Below are positions 62,372 to 64,000 of a stretch of DNA of 64,000 nt, one piece after another; position 1 is the first letter of the stretch; every line of letters begins with the position of its first letter. This DNA is from Pirellulaceae bacterium. Its GTDB lineage: Bacteria > Planctomycetota > Planctomycetia > Pirellulales > Pirellulaceae. The position numbers were made by a program, and so were the translations under genes. The stretch is from positions 1 through 64,000 of the forward strand of contig JAKVBZ010000015.1 of the NCBI GenBank assembly GCA_022448645.1, given 5' to 3'. A model generated the notes under the pieces. The model ran no database searches, had not been told where the DNA came from, and saw nothing but the letters and a program-made list of their open reading frames with translations.

Positions 62372-64000
62372 CTACCGTGGCGGTTGTGTGCGTCTGGTCG
62401 AAACGCTAGATCTCGCCGGTACGTTAAGGAACGTAAAAAGGTCGACCACCTCTTGCAATGTTAACGAATCTAACAGGCCATCGGGCATTACGGAAACCTG
62501 GCTTTGCATAATTTTTTCGACCACGTCCTTGGGAATGACGGCTTGGCCGCCGTTCGATTTGGTGATGACCAATTCCCCAGCAGCTGCTGACGAGACGATG
62601 CCAGTGTATATCTTGCCATCATACGTAAAGACCGTCTTGGACGCGTATTGGTCAGAGACAACATGGGAAGGGTGTAGAATCGACTCGACGATTTCTTTTT
62701 TGTGAAACCGACGACTCACCGTGGATAGATCAGGACCGAGGGTCTCTCCCAAGTCACCATATTTATGGCACTTAGCGCATTGTGCTTTAGAATAAACATG
62801 AGCGCCTCGGTGTGGCGATCCGGACAAACCGTCGGATGAATCCAAGGTTGTGAGAATTTCGTCGACCTGCCATTGGTTTCCGTTTTGTGATTTGGGTAAT
62901 TCGGCCACGGCGTGATCTGAGTATTTATCGGAAAACCATTGTTGCCACCGCTGGATCTCTTCGTCCGGTGACCGGTTGCCTGTATTCAGCATTTCTCCCG
63001 TCCAATGTTGCAGCAGACGAATGACTTCTTTTTTTCCTTTTGTGTCTTGTTTCAAACCTTGTAGGATGACTTGGCGGATCTCTTCCGGTTCGGCGGAGGC
63101 CCGATCTATGTCCTGCAATCGTCGTATGATGTCTAAGGCGATGGGGCCATCCAGGAGGGGAATGGATTGGACCAGATAGGACCAGTTTTTTTCTGATGGT
63201 TGTTCAGCGAGTGCCATGGCAATATGTACTCGTCGGTTTGCATCTTTTTCGTACATCTGACGCAAGTACTCGAAAGACGCTTCGCTACCTTCACTCGCGA
63301 GCGTGGCAACGATAGCAATTTTTAACCGGTCGCTGGCGGGATCACTCCATTCGGCGACGTCGGCGTCCAATTGACGAATGGCCGACATGGCCGACGGGAG
63401 AGATTTTTCTCCCATAGCATACAGGGCAACGAAGCAGGCATTCGGCCAGTTCTCGCCACCCAGCAGGACGTCCTTGCGCTCGGACGGTGTCAGCAGGTTC
63501 CCGAAGTCCAGAGAAATATTTTGCAAATAGTTGTTAAAGTGTTTTCCGCCGGGCGATTTCATTGCTTGGTCGAAATACTTCAAAACGTTGATCTTGGCGG
63601 CGCTGGTCCAACCCGATTCCAGGTATCGTAGATGGATGGCCAGATGAAGTTTTTCCAATTCGTCCGCATCCGAATGTAAGAATTGGACATAGCGGTCCAT
63701 GCAGGAGCTGACCTGTAAATACGCAAGCAGACGAACGACTTCACGATTCATCTTAGATTCGCCTGCAGGAAACTCGATGGCCAGTAAGTGTGCTAACGGT
63801 TTGGCTTCCTCAGGACTCAAATGGGCTCTTAAGATGGCTAACTGTTGCACTCGGAGAATGTCCGTGAAGTCCCGGTCATTCATGTAGGTGGGGATCAGGC
63901 TGGTAATTCGCTGCGTGATTGCCAGACCATGTTGATGACTGGGGTACGCGATCATCAGGGCGAGGGCACCTTGGATGAACAAGCGATGATGATCGGTAGA
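62372..64000 (-). CDS. planctomycete-type haem-binding HEAT/cytochrome c protein (5' end outside window)
   Basis: The frame is open to the right edge (codons from 63998-64000 inward read STDHHRLFIQGALALM), so the N-terminus lies beyond the window. The visible 542 residues have alpha-helical HEAT-like repeats (KALLQKLA, EEASFEYLRQMYEKDANRRV-type helices). The last 150 residues are a c-type cytochrome domain with QCAKCHKYGDLGETLGPDLS and the IL-HPS-HVVSDQYAS and TVFTYDGKIYTGIVSS segments of the Planctomycetes haem-binding family (TIGR02603-like). Such proteins are exported and are common in large planctomycete paralogue families. They are often fused to sugar dehydrogenase-like or PVC propeller domains; that part would be upstream here. 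Confidence 0.85.
   Translation of the reverse strand, partial: STDHHRLFIQGALALMIAYPSHQHGLAITQRITSLIPTYMNDRDFTDILRVQQLAILRAHLSPEEAKPLAHLLAIEFPAGESKMNREVVRLLAYLQVSSCMDRYVQFLHSDADELEKLHLAIHLRYLESGWTSAAKINVLKYFDQAMKSPGGKHFNNYLQNISLDFGNLLTPSERKDVLLGGENWPNACFVALYAMGEKSLPSAMSAIRQLDADVAEWSDPASDRLKIAIVATLASEGSEASFEYLRQMYEKDANRRVHIAMALAEQPSEKNWSYLVQSIPLLDGPIALDIIRRLQDIDRASAEPEEIRQVILQGLKQDTKGKKEVIRLLQHWTGEMLNTGNRSPDEEIQRWQQWFSDKYSDHAVAELPKSQNGNQWQVDEILTTLDSSDGLSGSPHRGAHVYSKAQCAKCHKYGDLGETLGPDLSTVSRRFHKKEIVESILHPSHVVSDQYASKTVFTYDGKIYTGIVSSAAAGELVITKSNGGQAVIPKDVVEKIMQSQVSVMPDGLLDSLTLQEVVDLFTFLNVPARSSVSTRRTQPPR

Noticed and set aside
1..64000. tRNA, rRNA, transposase, integrase or phage genes
   Set aside because: No cloverleaf-like sequence, rRNA segment or recombinase motif was noticed on either strand.

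Overview
The window reads as a planctomycete chromosome, most likely of the Pirellulales type. This is inferred from several independent signs: an EF-G of the mitochondrial-EFG2-like class in the str position, a planctomycete-type haem-binding HEAT/cytochrome c protein at the right edge, BatA/DUF58 gene pairs, weak or missing Shine-Dalgarno sites before many starts, and a PUFA-like secondary-lipid megasynthase. Species cannot be fixed from the sequence alone.

Positions 1-24545 (all + strand) are the core transcription/translation block: the 3' part of rpoC, then rpsL, rpsG, an EF-G, rpsJ, rplC, rplD, rplW, rplB, rpsS, rplV, rpsC, rplP, rpmC, rpsQ, rplN, rplX, rplE, rpsN, rpsH, rplF, rplR, rpsE, rplO, secY, adk, map, rpmJ, rpsM, rpsK, rpoA and rplQ. 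Compared with the textbook str-S10-spc-alpha order, tuf, rpmD, infA and rpsD are not in their usual slots. Oddities are a 5 x 14 bp tandem repeat after rpsL, a 62-nt rpsC/rplP overlap, and long disordered tails on RpoC and L17. A small HELWH-motif protein and an apparently frameshifted fibronectin-III-like remnant follow.

Positions 26238-45192 (all - strand) hold the most interesting object: a nine-gene, tightly packed biosynthetic operon. Read in its own direction it is a thioester-reductase-like SDR fused to an SCP2-like domain, a protein with five carrier domains, an AMP-forming ligase, a 2712-residue megasynthase (KS, Cys-less KS/CLF, AT, an inserted C45/Ntn-hydrolase-like domain, KR, double-hotdog DH), a phosphopantetheinyl transferase, a FabL-like enoyl reductase, a GNAT/FemAB-like transferase, an ATP-grasp ligase and a membrane fatty-acid desaturase. 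Together these contain a complete carbon-chain-building cycle (load, condense, ketoreduce, dehydrate, enoyl-reduce), holo-ACP activation, reductive release, and enzymes typical of amide or amino-acid conjugation. The product is unknown; a secondary lipid, perhaps amino-acylated or amide-linked, is the best inference. The C45-like domain sits where tandem ACPs lie in PfaA-type synthases and could cut the megasynthase in two.

Positions 45642-53579 (- strand) carry a TIGR04283-like glycosyltransferase, glgC, a BatA/VWA membrane protein, a DUF58 protein, a rhomboid-like protease and an unrecognised membrane/coiled-coil protein. Positions 53967-61177 (+ strand) are a MarR regulator followed by a lipoprotein TolC, a MacA/HlyD adaptor, and MacB-type ATPase and permease: a self-regulated tripartite efflux operon. 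A BioF/KBL-type PLP enzyme and a truncated planctomycete haem-binding protein (- strand) finish the window. I saw no tRNA, rRNA, CRISPR array, transposase or prophage gene.
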